Assembly (NCBI RefSeq): GCF_037975245.1
Contig: NC_092577.1
Coordinates: 19,404,898 to 19,468,897 of the forward strand
Length of the DNA stretch: 64,000 bases
From: Apostichopus japonicus
Lineage: Eukaryota; Echinodermata; Holothuroidea; Aspidochirotida; Stichopodidae
Direction: 5' to 3'
A program made the translations under genes and the position numbers. The notes below the pieces were generated by a model. The model was not told the origin of the DNA, ran no database searches, and saw nothing but the letters and a program-made list of their open reading frames with translations. Below, piece after piece: positions 43,641 through 55,439 of this stretch (position 1 is the first letter of the stretch; each line of letters opens with the position of its first letter).

Positions 43641-46452
43641 TCTATATTCATGACCGTAAAACAGGCCTTAAATTCCTAATAGACACTGGTGCAGATTATA
43701 GTGTTATTCCACCATCCAACTTAAAGAAGAAGAAACCATCATCTTTTGTATTGGAAGCTGCTAACAAACTACCTATTATTACTTATGGTGAGAAGTCTCT
43801 TATTTTAGACATAGGTTTGCGACGGCCATTTCCATGGATATTCACCATCGCCGATGTTCGTACAGCCATACTCGGTGCATATTTCCTGGATCATTACTCT
43901 TTTATCGTAGACGTCAAGCATCGCAGACTGATAGACAGTAAGACATCTCTCCATGCCACTGGTATGAAAGCTTCCATTATTTCACCTAGCCCTACATGTT
44001 CATTGAGCAATGAAACTGATGGTTACCATAGTTTATTGAAACAATTTCCAGGCATCACTAAGCCCAATTATAAAGCTACTGCCATTTAGCATGATGTTAC
44101 ACATCATATTATAACAGAGGGACCTCCCCGTAGCGCAAGACCGAGGAGATCACCAGGGAAGAAATTACAAATAGCAAAGGATGAGTTTGAACACATGGTA
44201 TCTAAGAAGTCGGGCGATTGGCGCCCATGTGGAGACTACAGAGCTTTGAATAGTGCTACAGTACCCGATCGCTATCCTATACCCCATATTTTTGACTTCA
44301 CAGCAGCATTAGAGGGAAAAACCATTTTTTCTAAAATAGATCTCGTTCGAGCTTATCACCAGATCCCAGTTGAACCAACAGATGTACATAAAACGGCAAT
44401 TACCACTCCGTTCGGTCTCTTCGAGTTCATACGCATGCCATTTGGACTTCGCAATGCTGCCCAAACATTTCAACGTTTTATAGATCAGGTTTTGCGTGGA
44501 CTAGCATTTGTATATGCATATATCGATGATCTCCTCATCGCTAGTACATCAACGGAAGAGCATATGTCACATCTTAAGCAATTATTTGAAAGACTTGATC
44601 AGTATGGAGTAGTCATCAACCCTAGCAAGTGTGTATTTGGTGCAGTTCTTAGGCCACCAAGTGGACAGTGAAGGTATAAGACCACTCGTGGACAAAGTTA
44701 AGGCTATAGTAGACTTTCCACAGCCCAACTCTTTGCGCAAGAGAATTCCTGGGATTCATCAACTGTTATAGACGTTTTATACCTCACTGTGCAGATATAG
44801 TACAACCGCTCACAGACATTCTTTCAACAATAAGCTCATTGAACTAACATTAGCCCAAATTCCTGCTTTTCAGCTCATCAAAGAGAAATTAGCAGAGGCA
44901 ACATTATTAGTACATCCATCACCCAGCGACCCTTTATGTTTAATGGTCGATGCATCAGATGTAGCCATAGGAGGTGTACTCCAACAGCTAGTGAACAGTA
45001 AGTGGCAACCAATAGCATTTTTTTCGAAACGTTTAGCACCTGCAGAAACCAGGTATAGCACATCCGGGCGAGAGTTACTCGCGATTTATCTATCTATTCG
45101 TTATTTTCGGCATACGCTAGAAGGTAGACATTTCTTTGTTTTAACGGATCACAAGCCCCTGACCCGTTCATTTTCGGTCAATGCTGATCGGTATTCACCA
45201 AGAGAGATCAGACATTTAGATTATTTCCCAATTTACAACGGACATTCGTCATATTAAAGGGAAGGACAACGTTGTAGCGGATGCTTTATCTCGTTGTACA
45301 ATCGACGCAATCACATCGCCATCTCCAGAAAGCATAGATTTTGATGTAATTGCATCGCTACAAAAGGACGACGACGACATTAACAAAGACATTAGAGATT
45401 GGACCAGAACATGTATGCAGTGTCAGAAAGCGAAAATTCATCGCCATGTTAGATTACCAGTAGGCACCTTCGCGACACCTGGTCCCCGTTTCTCTCACGT
45501 CCACATAGACATTGTTGGTCCAATACCACCTTCCAACGGTTTTTCTTATTTGTTAACTATCGTAGACAGATTTACTAGATGGCCAGAGGCCATACCTATA
45601 TCTAACATTACTGCAGAGACTGTAGCGAAGGCATTCATAGAACGGTGGGTCTCCATATTTGGTGTCCCCATCAATCATCACGACAGATAGAGGTTCGCAA
45701 TTTGAATCTGCCTAACCTAACCAGATTATTAGGATGTAAACGCATTAGGACAACCGCTTACCATCCCAAGTCTAACGGATTAGTAGAGCGTTTTCATCGA
45801 CAACTGAAGAATGCATTAAAGGCGCAGTATCACCCTGATCGATGGACGGAAGCCTTACCATTAGTACTGTTAGGTATACGCTCTTCACTCAAAGCGGATT
45901 TGAACTGTAGTGCTGCTGACATGGTTTTTGGAACCCCTCTCAGTTAACCATGTGAGTTCAAAGAGCCACTCAAAAGCAAAGAAGTTCCAGACCCTTGGAA
46001 CTACGCAGAACGCCTTAGGCAGCATATGGCACAGTTACAACCGGCTCTGACCAGGCCATCTGTCAGCAACAAAAGTAGTTATGTACATAAGGACCTTAAC
46101 ACATGTACACATGTTTGGGTTCGAACAGATGCAGTGAGGAAACCGTTGCAAGCCCCGTATAAAGGACCATTCAAAGTCATCAGGAAGACACCAAAATATT
46201 TTATATTAGACATCAACGGTGAGGAGGATTCAGTTAGTTTAGAACGATTAAAAGTAGCTTATCTTAGCGAGGACTTCGACAGGTTAGTAGCGCTAAAGTT
46301 TCTACTAGCCCCGAGTCGGACGCGACAGCTACGAAGTCCAAACAAATCATAAGCAAGCCGTCACCACCCGAGCGACCAGTATACAAAACTCGTTCAGGAC
46401 GTCAGGTACATTGGCCAAAGAAATTTTTACAGGTCATCAGGTTTGACGTTTA
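43593..46452 (+). pseudogene. Gypsy pol: protease, RT, RNase H, integrase, broken
   Basis: Protease: FLIDTGADYSVIPP (catalytic DTG) near 43675. An in-frame stop lies at 44087. [51 protein letters not shown] and YAYIDDLL (catalytic YIDD), with about 15-20 residues missing before the first block and a frameshift near 44640. RNase H: MVDASDVAIGG, SGRELLAIYLSIRYF and LTDHKPL. Integrase: [18 protein letters not shown] and NGLVERFHRQL supply D, D and E in two frames. The N-terminal HHCC finger retains only CMQCQK because of a deletion near 45385. C-terminus: APYKGPFKVIRKTPKYF (GPF-type) and TRSGRQVHWPKKF. Confidence 0.88.
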
Positions 46453-46510
46453 ATTTGCATAACTAACTATCACTATTTATTTGTTATCGATTGCTTCATC
46501 CTTCAGCTAT

Positions 46511-46525
46511 GTAGGGGGGAGCTAC
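46511..46525 (+). promoter_or_regulatory. Polypurine tract of the gypsy element
   Basis: GTAGGGGGGAGCTAC lies immediately 5' of the 3' LTR (TGTAGTG). A G-rich run at this place is the expected plus-strand primer. Confidence 0.75.
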
Positions 46526-47191
46526 TGTAGTGATCATCACCCTTTTGCATAATGGACTTGCGTAATCAGCAGTACTCTTCTCGCTATGCATCTTCTAGCG
46601 TGACACCACTTGCATGTAAGATTTGATACCGGAGAGACGTACTAATCAGCCTTTTTAATGACTACATATCAACGCTATATTCAGCAGTAGCTGGAGCGTA
46701 ATTAGTGGAGATTTTATACAGTCAAGGGATCATCATTCATCTCTTCATATTCGAGCCTACATCTCGCAATTATCTAATACAAGTCCGCGACTACTAGCCA
46801 GTATTCATCGTCGCCGCGAGCTACATAGCCTTTACAGTACTGTATACGCAGCGGTAGCGAGCAAGTCAGACCCTAGCGTATTAACAGAGTTATTACTACT
46901 AGCGAGCAATTATTACGTTTCGGACAAGTAACCGAATTATTATATAAATAAACATTTCGGTTAGGAAGAGCAGTGAGTTACTACGAAGGACGGGCCTGGA
47001 TTAAGTGTCAGTCTGAATGGAGGCTCCATTACGTGAGCCACGTTTTATTGTACACACGTGAAGATATCGTTAGGCGCCGCCATCTTTGTTTGGACCCGAA
47101 CTTCGAGTGGACACTGCGAATTGCGGAATATCGAAGGAGCAAAGTAACATATGTTTGGGGGTGAGTTTATTATTAATCTTAGCCTTCAACA
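46526..47191 (+). repeat. 3' LTR of the gypsy element (666 bp)
   Basis: Starts TGTAGTGATC and ends GCCTTCAACA, with TG...CA ends. The start matches the LTR fragment at 34072, and the last 19 bp match the 5' LTR remnant before the primer-binding site with one difference. A TATATAAATA box is at about 46940. Confidence 0.88.
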
Positions 47192-47403
47192 TCCTCACTG
47201 TCGGAGGAGCATGCCATCCTCAGCCTCTTCCTGTAAAAATTCTGAAAACATTAACATCATTACATACCCTGTCTCTAGAGAGAAAAGAATTAATTGATTG
47301 CTTATGGTTCTATAACTGCAACAGGGTATACAATTGCCCCCCAAAATATCAACAAAGCTGGTAAGTTATTATACAGTATGTCTACTAAGCACACCTGCTA
47401 ATT
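47192..47403. other. Right flank of gypsy element
   Basis: No continuation of the BEN exon is found here and no target duplication is visible, so the flanks of the gypsy element were rearranged after or during insertion. Confidence 0.5.
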
Positions 47404-47695
47404 GGCTTTTTACGTCTAAAGAAAACAGACACGGACCAAAGGTCAACAGAACCAAAAACAATCTCAGTCTGTTAAACAAGCACCACAAACAAGCACCAGT
47501 AAAACAACCACCAAAAACCCAACTGAAACCCACGAACACAAATCTATCACTAACGTAGCGTTTAACGTGACGTGAAAAAGACACGGACCCAAAGGCCAAC
47601 AGAAGAAGCAAAACCAAAAAACACTACAAACCGGCCCCAAAAACCCAACTCAAAACCACAAACAGAAAAAACCAACTTACTCCAAACCCTACCCG
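47404..47695 (-). mobile_element. LINE beta 3' UTR fragment
   Basis: Starts (reverse) at the terminus GCTTTTTACGTCTAAAGAAA and matches the 3' UTR of the element at 50392-50720 through GACACGGACCAAAGGTCAAC and GACACGGACCCAAAGGCCAA. It ends at CCGGGG, where it meets a plus-oriented ORF2 fragment. Confidence 0.78.
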
Positions 47696-48272
47696 GGGAA
47701 GACCAGCAGAAGGCCTTTGACATGGTGGATCGTGGGTTTTCAATGAATGTATTGGAGACCTTTTACTCCATTACTTTATGTTTTGTTTAGCGAGTCCCTC
47801 TCTCGTCTTTTGGAAAGGGACTCAAGACTTGTTCCATTCGTTGTGCCAGGGGGTGCCAAAGTGAAATGCGTTCAATATGCAGATGACGTCACGTGTGTTG
47901 TCTCGAGTCTGGGCTCCTTTCGTGCCCTCTCGCAGGATTTATCTATCTTTGAGAGAGCTATCGGGGCGAAGTTGAATCCTGAAAAGACAAACGGCCTTCG
48001 CCTTGGTAGCTGGAGATACAGAGACTTACCATTCGCTGCGTCGTTGTCGGATCAGAATATCAACATTAATGGTATATGGTTCGGCTACGATGCACTTTGT
48101 GACGTCACCTGGAACGAGAGGGCTGAGGTATTTGAGAGCAGGCTCGAAGCCTTTGGCACCCGCTGGCTTTCGATCCTAGGGAAAGTGACCGTAATTAATC
48201 GTTTTGTTTCCCCCATCTTGTGGTACCCGGGCGCGGTGTATCCAATTCCGCGTCGCGTCCTGGTGCGGTTGG
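47696..48272 (+). mobile_element. LINE alpha ORF2 fragment with internal deletion (copy H)
   Basis: Encodes DQQKAFDMVDRGF, then jumps (deletion of about 120 bp near 47755) to the LFSESLSRLLERDSRLVPF, VQYADDVTCVVSS and following segments. It is cut at 48272 by a CAGTGGCG-type element end. It is inverted with respect to the adjoining 3' UTR fragment. Confidence 0.85.
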
Positions 48273-49327
48273 CAGTGGCGTCGCCAGGGGGGGTGGGCAG
48301 GGGGCATGTGCCCCCCTTGGAAAACCTAGTGCCCCCCATCTGAGATTTGGGTTACTAAAAAAATATATATATTTTGTTATATTCAACTCCCTTCATCTGA
48401 ATTGGTTTTTCATAAGGACAAAGAAGCACAGTAATTCGTATTTTCTTGAAATGAGCTGCGAAAGAAATGAAAAAGTTTATCCTTGGCCGTCGGGTATCGA
48501 AGTCGTAATTCGTAACCCGCGCCATCGCAACAGGTGTCGATATTTACATTGAATGTGTCAGTGCTCACGCCATACCAGCGGATATACAAGTCCGCTTCGC
48601 GAGCTACATGACTCATCGTTCAAAACAATGAATTTCCCTGTTCTGGCTGTGCTGCAGCCGTGTTTTTATTTCCTAGGAAGTAGGACGAATATTCAGAAAA
48701 TACCTAGGTGCAGTCCAATCAAATTCCTGAAAAGTAGGCCACCCCTACTCTCCAGAGAACACTATTTCTGGACCTTTCTCATGATTCTGACATCAGAATA
48801 TGAAGGAACGCGCTTTATTTTTTCTGGACCGATGAGTAATATCGTTGCTCTGAAGTCTAACCTTGATTTCCAAACACATTTGACAATCCCTGAAAAAATT
48901 GATTAACCCTTATCCGTCCTATGAAATAAAATTTTGCGTGCTGCAGAATGTCGCGTTGCCGAATGTGGTGTAGCCTACGTACTAGCGATTTCGATGCGAC
49001 TGTTTTGTCTTTTATTCTCCGAGTACAGACCCAGTCATACGGAGTTGATTAGAAAATATGCGCAATATATGCAACAAAGTTTCAGAAACCATTAGGGCGA
49101 GTTTACAATTGTTTTCTTAGCGATACTACCTTCAACTACAGTGGTCGAAAATCCTACTTTGAAACGAGTATTCGATCCGACAACATACTATGCATGTTGC
49201 ACGTTCCCGGCCCATTCCAGAATTCTCAAACGAGCGAACTACGTCCACAATTTTCAACCTGTTTTCGACTTTTCGTTGTCCTAATCCAGTGTACTAAAAT
49301 CATGTGTGTAATGTATTGAGTTTGATC
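48273..49327. other. Possible hAT/MITE terminus and otherwise unrecognised DNA
   Basis: At 48273 the LINE is interrupted by CAGTGGCGTCGCCAGGGGGG, a CAGNG-type terminus as used by hAT elements; the other end was not found. The rest of this kilobase shows no supported gene. Confidence 0.4.
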
Positions 49328-50391
49328 ATGGATAAATTCGTCAAGAGGAAATCGGACCTGCCGGCGATTACACCAACTAGTAAGCAAGATACCACGAACC
49401 GATGTGACCGATATCGAGAATGTTACTGAACCGCCTGCAGCTGCCGTTCATGAAGGCACGAGAGATGATAAGCATAATGAATGTAGCATAGGCTGGGCCT
49501 AGCCTACCACATCGTAGTACGGTCCTAGGCTAAACGTTATGGCGGACACATGGAAAGCGTTCGTCTTTGCGGCTTGAGTTGAAAATATTAAAGGGACTTT
49601 CGTTCTGAAAACATTTTTACAGATTGGTAAAGTGGTGAATTGTTATTCTAATAAGCTGTTGTTGATAACAATAATTGGTTTAGGGGACAATCATGAGGTT
49701 TAGGGTATAAAAACCCACGATCATAGGGTTAGGGAATGTACGAAAAACAGACTATTACAGATGGTCACTCTTTTTTTCAACTTGAGCCGGCTTTGCTGCG
49801 TCATACATGCCAAGATTGCGCTAGTATACGAGAAATTGAAGCACGGCCCTAATTTTGCGGAACTGGGCCTAGGCCTAGACTAGTCCATAACCAAGATTGT
49901 GGTTCCGTACCTCCACACACAGTCCTTATCTGCTGCATTGGAAAATAAGTCACACGCCGAACGTATGGCGTATGAAAACAACATGTTTAGCATTTGCATT
50001 AGCAATCACGGTTGTACATGGGTGGCGTTGAATATTATTAAATTCACTTTCCGCTCGTTGATACAGATACTACTGTAAAAGAGCTGATCTGGGAAGAATC
50101 TGGTGGTGAAGAGGATGTGGCTGAAGAGCATCTCGAGTTTGCAGAGGAGGAAGATGTCACAGGACAAGATACACCACAACAACCACGGTCCGATGCCAAG
50201 GAGACTGCCCCAAGACGGACACTACCAGACCCAGCTGATATAAACCAATCACCGGTGGAGGACCCACAACAGCCACATCTGAAGGACTTCCCTCAGACCA
50301 CATACGGTGAAAAGAAACGGATTTTCAACAAGGAGTGGTACAGTGCATACTCCTGGATTGAGTACTCGGCTGAACGGGATGCAGTGTTCTG
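49328..50391 (+). pseudogene. hAT-type gene with TTF zinc finger, 5' part only
   Basis: Starts MDKFVKRKSDLPAITPT, a usual start for TTF-finger hAT transposases, then shifts frame near 49392 (TDVTDIENVTEPPAAAVHEG). After a likely intron, an exon from 50067 encodes acidic EELIW-type sequence and then KDFPQTTYGEKKRIF and WYSAYSWIEYSAERDAVFC. The latter is the TTF zinc finger (FP....G.KKR.F...W....WLEYS...DA.FC). Right after the first Cys pair position the gene is interrupted by a LINE. The DDE and dimerisation domains are not present downstream, so the gene is a fragment. Confidence 0.68.
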
Positions 50392-52194
50392 TGTGCTTTT
50401 TACGTGCAAAGAAAAAAACCGACACGGACCAAAGGTCAACAAAACCAAAAACAATTCCAGTCTGTTTAACAACCACCATAAACCCAACTGAAAACCCACA
50501 AACAGAAATCTCTCACTCACCCACAAATGTATTCAATGTAGCGTTGAACGTGACATGAAATGGACACGGACCCAAAGGCCAACAGAACCAAAACAATAAC
50601 GCTACACAAACCAGCCCCAAAAAGCCAACTCCAAACCACAAACAGAACCCCCCAACCCATATTATGTAACGACCACACAACCCCCCCCCCCCACACACCT
50701 GAAAAAAAAACTCCAAAACTTCATCCGGGGTACGCCGTCCCGATGGTAGACAACAGGCCTGCGCATTACCTGCGAAGTTTTCCCAATATGGGTCTTTTCA
50801 GGCCCCTGGCAGTGTTCCCCTTTTCTTACGAGGGAGCAGAGTTCTTAACTTCTCGTCATTGATCGAGTGGACCTCCCTGTTAGGAACAGGAGGTCCACTA
50901 GCGACCATCGTGTCCGGTATAACGGAAGCGGCTGCGGGTAGGGTGGAAGGGCCACTCGAGTCAATGAGATCAGTGGCCTGTTTCGTCTCATCAAACCAAT
51001 CGGAGGACTTCTTAGCCACAACTAATAAGGCTGTAGTGCAGTCCTCCATTGGCGAGTCAGATTCTGGGCCACTCAATGTCTCTTGGGCCGGTTGACTCGG
51101 GGCCCAACTAGTATCACCGATAGCGGGCGAAGCTACCGGTAAACCAGTACAAGCGGCATCCTGCGCCGCATGCCACTCCGTTAGTACCATCTCCGCCGTT
51201 TTGTCCTGCTCTGCCTTAGTGGGCAGGCTGGCAGTCTCGGCAAGTTCGATCAGGGGAGAGGTCGGACACGAAAGGGGGAACAAAGCCTCCACCGGGGCGC
51301 TAGTGTCGGACACTGGGGCGATGACAGGAGCATCAGGTGGTACGGTGTCAGAGGCCGGGAGGGGGACCGCTTCAAACACGCCCGTAGCCACTCTCGCGGC
51401 GTATGAGCGGTCCGGGCATAAACGGGCCAGATTCCCACACTCGGCCAGGGTATGCCTAACCTGTAAACAGCGGCTACACCGCTTGTTCGGGCACAACCTG
51501 GCCTCATGCCCTTCCAGCCCACACCTCCAACAAGTGCGAGGCTGGCCCGGGTATGCAATGTGGGCCCTGTGCCCATTAGCCCACAAGGTAGAGGGGATAT
51601 CGGACTTGAGTTCGATTCTAACTCGTCTTGACACCTTTACATTCAAGGAATTCCGGCTCCTCGTAGCCGGTCACTTTCCCAAAACGCCCCAGTGTCCGCA
51701 CAACAACCTGTTCAGACATGTCCAGAGGGAGATGGAGGACTGTCACCCACACAGAGCTTTCATACTGTGTGACCTTTAGTCCCCCAACTCCTCCAACACA
51801 TGGACACCTCGGACGCGTGCAGCCTCCGAGGTGAACCGAGCATCAAAACAATTCATACCCCGGAGAGGTTTACGCTGAAGCGCGTCCACCTCTCCAGGGA
51901 CCTTTAAACCAACAGAACGCAAAACTGAACTTGTCCGGGGACGACCTTAGCCTCCCCCGAAAAACTCAACAGTACGATTTTGCTGTCATGGCGAGCCGCC
52001 ATGACAGCTAGGGGTGTGGCAAGCCACGCACCTACGAAAAACCAAAACCACGCAACAAAGACAAAACTACACTAAACAAACTAGAAACTATTGAAAGGCC
52101 AACGTAAAAAACACAAAGTGTGTGGTGAACGAAAAGTGGAGAGCAGCCAAAACACGTCCGCACTCCACGAAAGCAAACTACAAACTGACGCCCC
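50392..52194 (-). mobile_element. Tx1-like LINE beta with ORF1 and 3' UTR but no ORF2 (copy I)
   Basis: The minus strand carries the LINE 5' end (near 52180), ORF1 (52002 to 50798), then directly a 3' UTR ending CACGTAAAAAGCACA. A 7-bp candidate target duplication TGTTCTG lies at 50385-50391 and 52195-52201. No part of the endonuclease or RT is present. It is either a deletion product or a non-autonomous half-LINE. Confidence 0.8.
50798..52002 (-). pseudogene. LINE beta ORF1 with CCHC knuckles (copy I)
   Basis: Starts at ATG 52002-52000 (MAARHDSKIVLLSFSGE). Stops and frame changes interrupt the first third. From 51646 the frame is open for 282 codons: CWRCGLEGHEARLC, then CSRCLQVRHTLAEC with a deletion that merges the second and third knuckles, then a long acidic, proline/serine/threonine-rich tail to RKKRGTLPGA-stop at 50798. 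It is the same subfamily as the copy at 13022-13847. Confidence 0.82.
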
Positions 52195-52219
52195 TGTTCT
52201 GCCACTGTCGAAGCAACTG

Positions 52220-52790
52220 GCAATGATGACCAGCATACCAATGATGTCCTAGATTACGGTTCATCCGGACAGCATCATTCTAGGCAAGATATGAGTGGAA
52301 CTATATCTTCGGAGCCAAATCTTCAAGCAGAACTTGGCAAAGTATTTGATGACATGACTGACAAATTGAACTCCAGCCCGGAGGAATTTGGAAAAGCAGT
52401 GACAGCCCTCTTTGGCAATTATAAGAAAATAACCACTGACAGTCATCTTGTAAGTGCATTGCACATGTTTGGAAAAAATGTTGTCACTTCTAAGACAAAA
52501 AGAAGGGCATCCTTCCACACTTCCTCAAAAATTGGAGTTCAGTCCACTGCTGTGTCTAGAAGGACAATGGCGATGTGGGGGGGGGGGGGGACGTAGAGTC
52601 AGTTCAGGCCGACCTTCAAAGGCCTTGTGGCTGAACCATGGTTATGGCAAGAGGAAAGCAACACCATCACTGCAGTGTATGCCAAAGAAGAGATCTGTTG
52701 CGCCACATTCCCTGACACTGTGTAGCCGAGAATGTAGCATTGGGAAAGACCCATGCAGCGAAATAAAGCTGAGATGGATGCCATGACGCT
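52220..52790 (+). pseudogene. Fragment of an uncharacterised (MULE/SWIM-associated?) gene
   Basis: An open frame encodes EEFGKAVTALFGNYKKITTD, HLVSALHMFGKNVV and KIGVQSTAVSRRT. A run of twelve G (about 52578-52589) then shifts the frame to RRVSSGRPSKA, and a further shift gives CVAENVALGKTHAAK-stop. The IxVQxTAxSRR...GRPS..PH.L..CV..N.....KTH pattern resembles a conserved tail of uncharacterised animal proteins often linked to SWIM/MULE transposases. That attribution is from memory and weak. Confidence 0.4.
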
Positions 52791-53000
52791 CCTTAAATCC
52801 CACAGGTACTTGAAATCGTTAACAAAACGCGAACCTGTGTCTAAATTCCTTGCGATACTCAGCATGCATTGGCGCCTTTTATTGTACAATGTATTGGTAC
52901 AGGGTCTATCAGATTGCACTTTACCTAGTGAGTATGTTGACATGAAACCCAAGTAACCAACCCCCCACCTAGGGGGATTTAGCTCATACCTATCCACATA

Positions 53001-53455
53001 ACAGTGACGTAGCCAAATGGGGAGGGGGGCGCAAAGTGCCCCCACAAAAGTTTTGGGGTTGCATTCAACGTTTTGAAAAGTGAAAAAAAAAGTGGGTGAA
53101 AAAAAGAACACAGTTTTGGACTGGGGTGGGTACTGGGTGGGTAGTCATATGAGTGGATTGCTGGTGGTGTGTGTATGGAGGATGGGGGGCGCGGCTTGTG
53201 CACTGATTCACATATTATTTTCAGTACAGAGAACTCACACGGTTTATTTATTTCATGGCCTGCTCTTATTGTTCTCCGATTCCGAACATAAACATTCAGT
53301 GGCGCTGCCAGGAGGGGCACAGGGGGGGGGGCAAAGTTCACCCACATAAATTATGGGGATGCAATTTACATTTTGTAGAATGAAAAAATCTAAAATCTAT
53401 CTAAAAATCTAGAGTTGGGAGCTGAAGTGGGTAGTCATGTGCATGGGTTGCCTTA
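53001..53455. repeat. Two ~160-bp direct copies of a CAGTGRCG-ended repeat
   Basis: CAGTGACGTAGCCAAATGGG at 53001 and CAGTGGCGCTGCCAGGAGGG at 53298 each lead into GGGGGGG, GCAAAGT..CCCACA, TGGGG.TGCA and GAAAAAA, then GGGTAGTCAT. This is a tandem or nested pair of related element ends. Confidence 0.65.
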
Positions 53456-53699
53456 ACCTTGATTTGTCTACTTGTATTATTCTTCTTGGAAAATTTCCCA
53501 CCTTTTAGCTTGTTGTCCATATCTGTGATATGGCTCTTATATTTTGTGAAAAGCAAACCCTACTACAGGTATTACAAGAGGCCAGTCGGAATATACGACT
53601 GTGAATTCCATATAATGTAATTTCTTTAAAAGAAAGGTAGTGATTATGCTCATATTTTTATTTAATGCTTTGATAATGGTTCAAAATTGTTCAATCTAG

Positions 53700-54235
53700 G
53701 AATATATTATGCACTAATTGTTTTCATTCCTTGACTCCAGTTGAGGAATCTATGCAGCCATGTCAGTGTGTGTGTGTGTGATGCCTGGCTCGTTAACACA
53801 ATAACTTGCCCCCACTTGAATATATGAGGCTCATACTTGGGATGTGTGTTCCCCATAATGAGTACATGATCCGTATTGTTGTGGGGCCAGGTCAGAGATT
53901 CTCTGAGGTCAACAGAGGTCAAATTATGGAAATCTTGTTAACACGATAAGTCCCGAGTGCTTGATCCGATCAGGCAGAGATTTGGTATGTAGCTGTCTTA
54001 TGGGAGTACAAGAACCCTCTTGTTTCTGATGTAGACCAGTGGCCAGTTTTGGCCTATGTTGGATTGCTAACACAATAACTCCTCCTCCCCTTCCCCTAAG
54101 TGGATCAAACTCGGCATATGGGTTCCCATAAATAACTACCTGGCCCATATTCTATTGGTGTCAGAGGTACTCTTGAGACTATCAAAGGTCAATGCAATCA
54201 AGGAATCACTAAGCCTCATGGCTTCCTGGTTAGCA
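53700..54235. repeat. Degenerate ~150-180-bp tandem repeat ('TTAACACAATAACT' type)
   Basis: Units starting TTAACACAATAACTTG (53791), TTAACACGATAAGTCC (53938) and CTAACACAATAACTCC (54066) each include a variant of CTTGGGATGTGTGTTCCCAT, then a GGTCAGAG..TCT.TGAGGTCAA segment. The open frames within are not genes. Confidence 0.7.
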
Positions 54236-54805
54236 AAAAACTTTGACCATCCATGGACTACTGACAAATTTTGAGTAGAAAGTAGAACTGATGCGAGTAA
54301 CTAATGGATTACCGTCAATGGTGCTCCTCCCATTCCCATTTAATGACCCAAAACTGTTAGACCTGAAATTGGCTTGAACTAATACAAAAACATGCTTTAA
54401 TTGGGACTTCAATCAATATTTGGAATCTTCTGATATCGTGTCTCTCACAAGCTTTCACAATTTGGACCTCTCCTGACCTTCAATGACCTTTAACTGATAC
54501 CAAAAAACAAATATTCTTGCCATCTACATGGATAATTAAGCTCATATCGCTGCCGCTTGCGTTTTGTAGTTAAATCGAGAGGAGACAGAAACATGACTAA
54601 GTGGCGTCAGCAGAATGTTTACAGATTTACATGCTCTCCGAGACGTTGGGGGCATTGGTGCCCCTCCGAGGACCATTCGCCCAAAAAAGTGTTCGATGTA
54701 TGAGTCTCGACAACATGCATGTGAGAGCATCGGATCAGAGTGCATGCAACCCTCGCCCCCCCCCCCCCCAATGCTTTTTGAGGATTTGTGCTACGGTCGT
54801 GACAG
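54236..54805. other. Gene-poor stretch
   Basis: No supported gene. A C-run at about 54761-54773 interrupts it. Confidence 0.4.
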
Positions 54806-54907
54806 CAGGGTCTGGAAAAGTTAGAAATGAACCTCCCGTGGTATTGATTAATCGTCCTTCACAAGTTCTGGCGTCAAAGTTAGATGTGCCACTTCATATT
54901 ACACCAG
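54806..54907 (+). CDS. Possible orphan exon
   Basis: Between a GTGACAG acceptor and an ACACCAG/GTAGGC donor, one frame reads GKVRNEPPVVLINRPSQVLA then SKLDVPLHITPG, with a composition typical of real coding sequence. No neighbouring exon was found and the family is not recognised. Confidence 0.3.
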
Positions 54908-55439
54908 GTAGGCCCACTGACCTTTCAATGCTAAAAACCTACAAAGATACATGTATTGTATCGTGTCGCATATTGTTTTATCCATCATTCTAAATTGTTT
55001 GTTGATTTATAAATGAACCCCCTTTTAAACGGCAGTAAGAAGCCTACGTGCTTTCATCATTAGTTTACGTACGCTTCTGGGTATTGTTACGCACTTGAAA
55101 TATTCTACCCATTTTATTAAACAGTTGTCACTTGCGTCTGCTACTGTTAGAGTAGCAGCTACCTGCTATAACTATGCCTAAATAGCAATGTCCCTCTGTA
55201 CTATACTATTTATTATACTGGTACGTGTACTAGAATCCCTGACATGTAACTTAATTGAGAACTTTCAGCACCCAAACAAACACCCGAATGATATCACTGC
55301 ATAGTCTGTGACGTGGACCAATAAGCCGTAAAAACGACCGCTAGTCCACGCCCATTATGCTAATGTGGCCGCGTCGAAGTGGGAAAAATAATTTCGCTGG
55401 CGGCACCCTTAAGGGAGGATCGAAAGATAGACATGTGCA
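54908..55439. other. Spacer, nothing recognised
   Basis: AT-rich flank before the transposase-like fragment. Confidence 0.4.

Larger units (their letters stand above)
41372..47191 (+). mobile_element. Ty3/gypsy LTR retrotransposon with extra leader ORF; 5' LTR almost entirely missing
   Basis: Order: 19 bp of 5' LTR end (41372-41390), primer-binding site, SGNH-like ORF, gag, protease, RT, RNase H, integrase with GPF-type C-terminus, polypurine tract, complete 3' LTR (46526-47191). The order protease-RT-RNaseH-integrase is that of Ty3/gypsy. The element is dead, with stops and frameshifts in every domain and internal deletions before RT block 1 and in the integrase zinc finger. A further insertion of 176 bp lies at the gag-protease boundary. 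Confidence 0.92.

Noticed and set aside
48085-48386. Minus-strand frames over LINE copy H
   Set aside because: Shadow frames of the plus-strand ORF2 fragment and of the G-rich element end.
53707-54148. Short minus-strand frames in the 53.7-54.2 kb region
   Set aside because: They fall wholly inside a degenerate tandem repeat.
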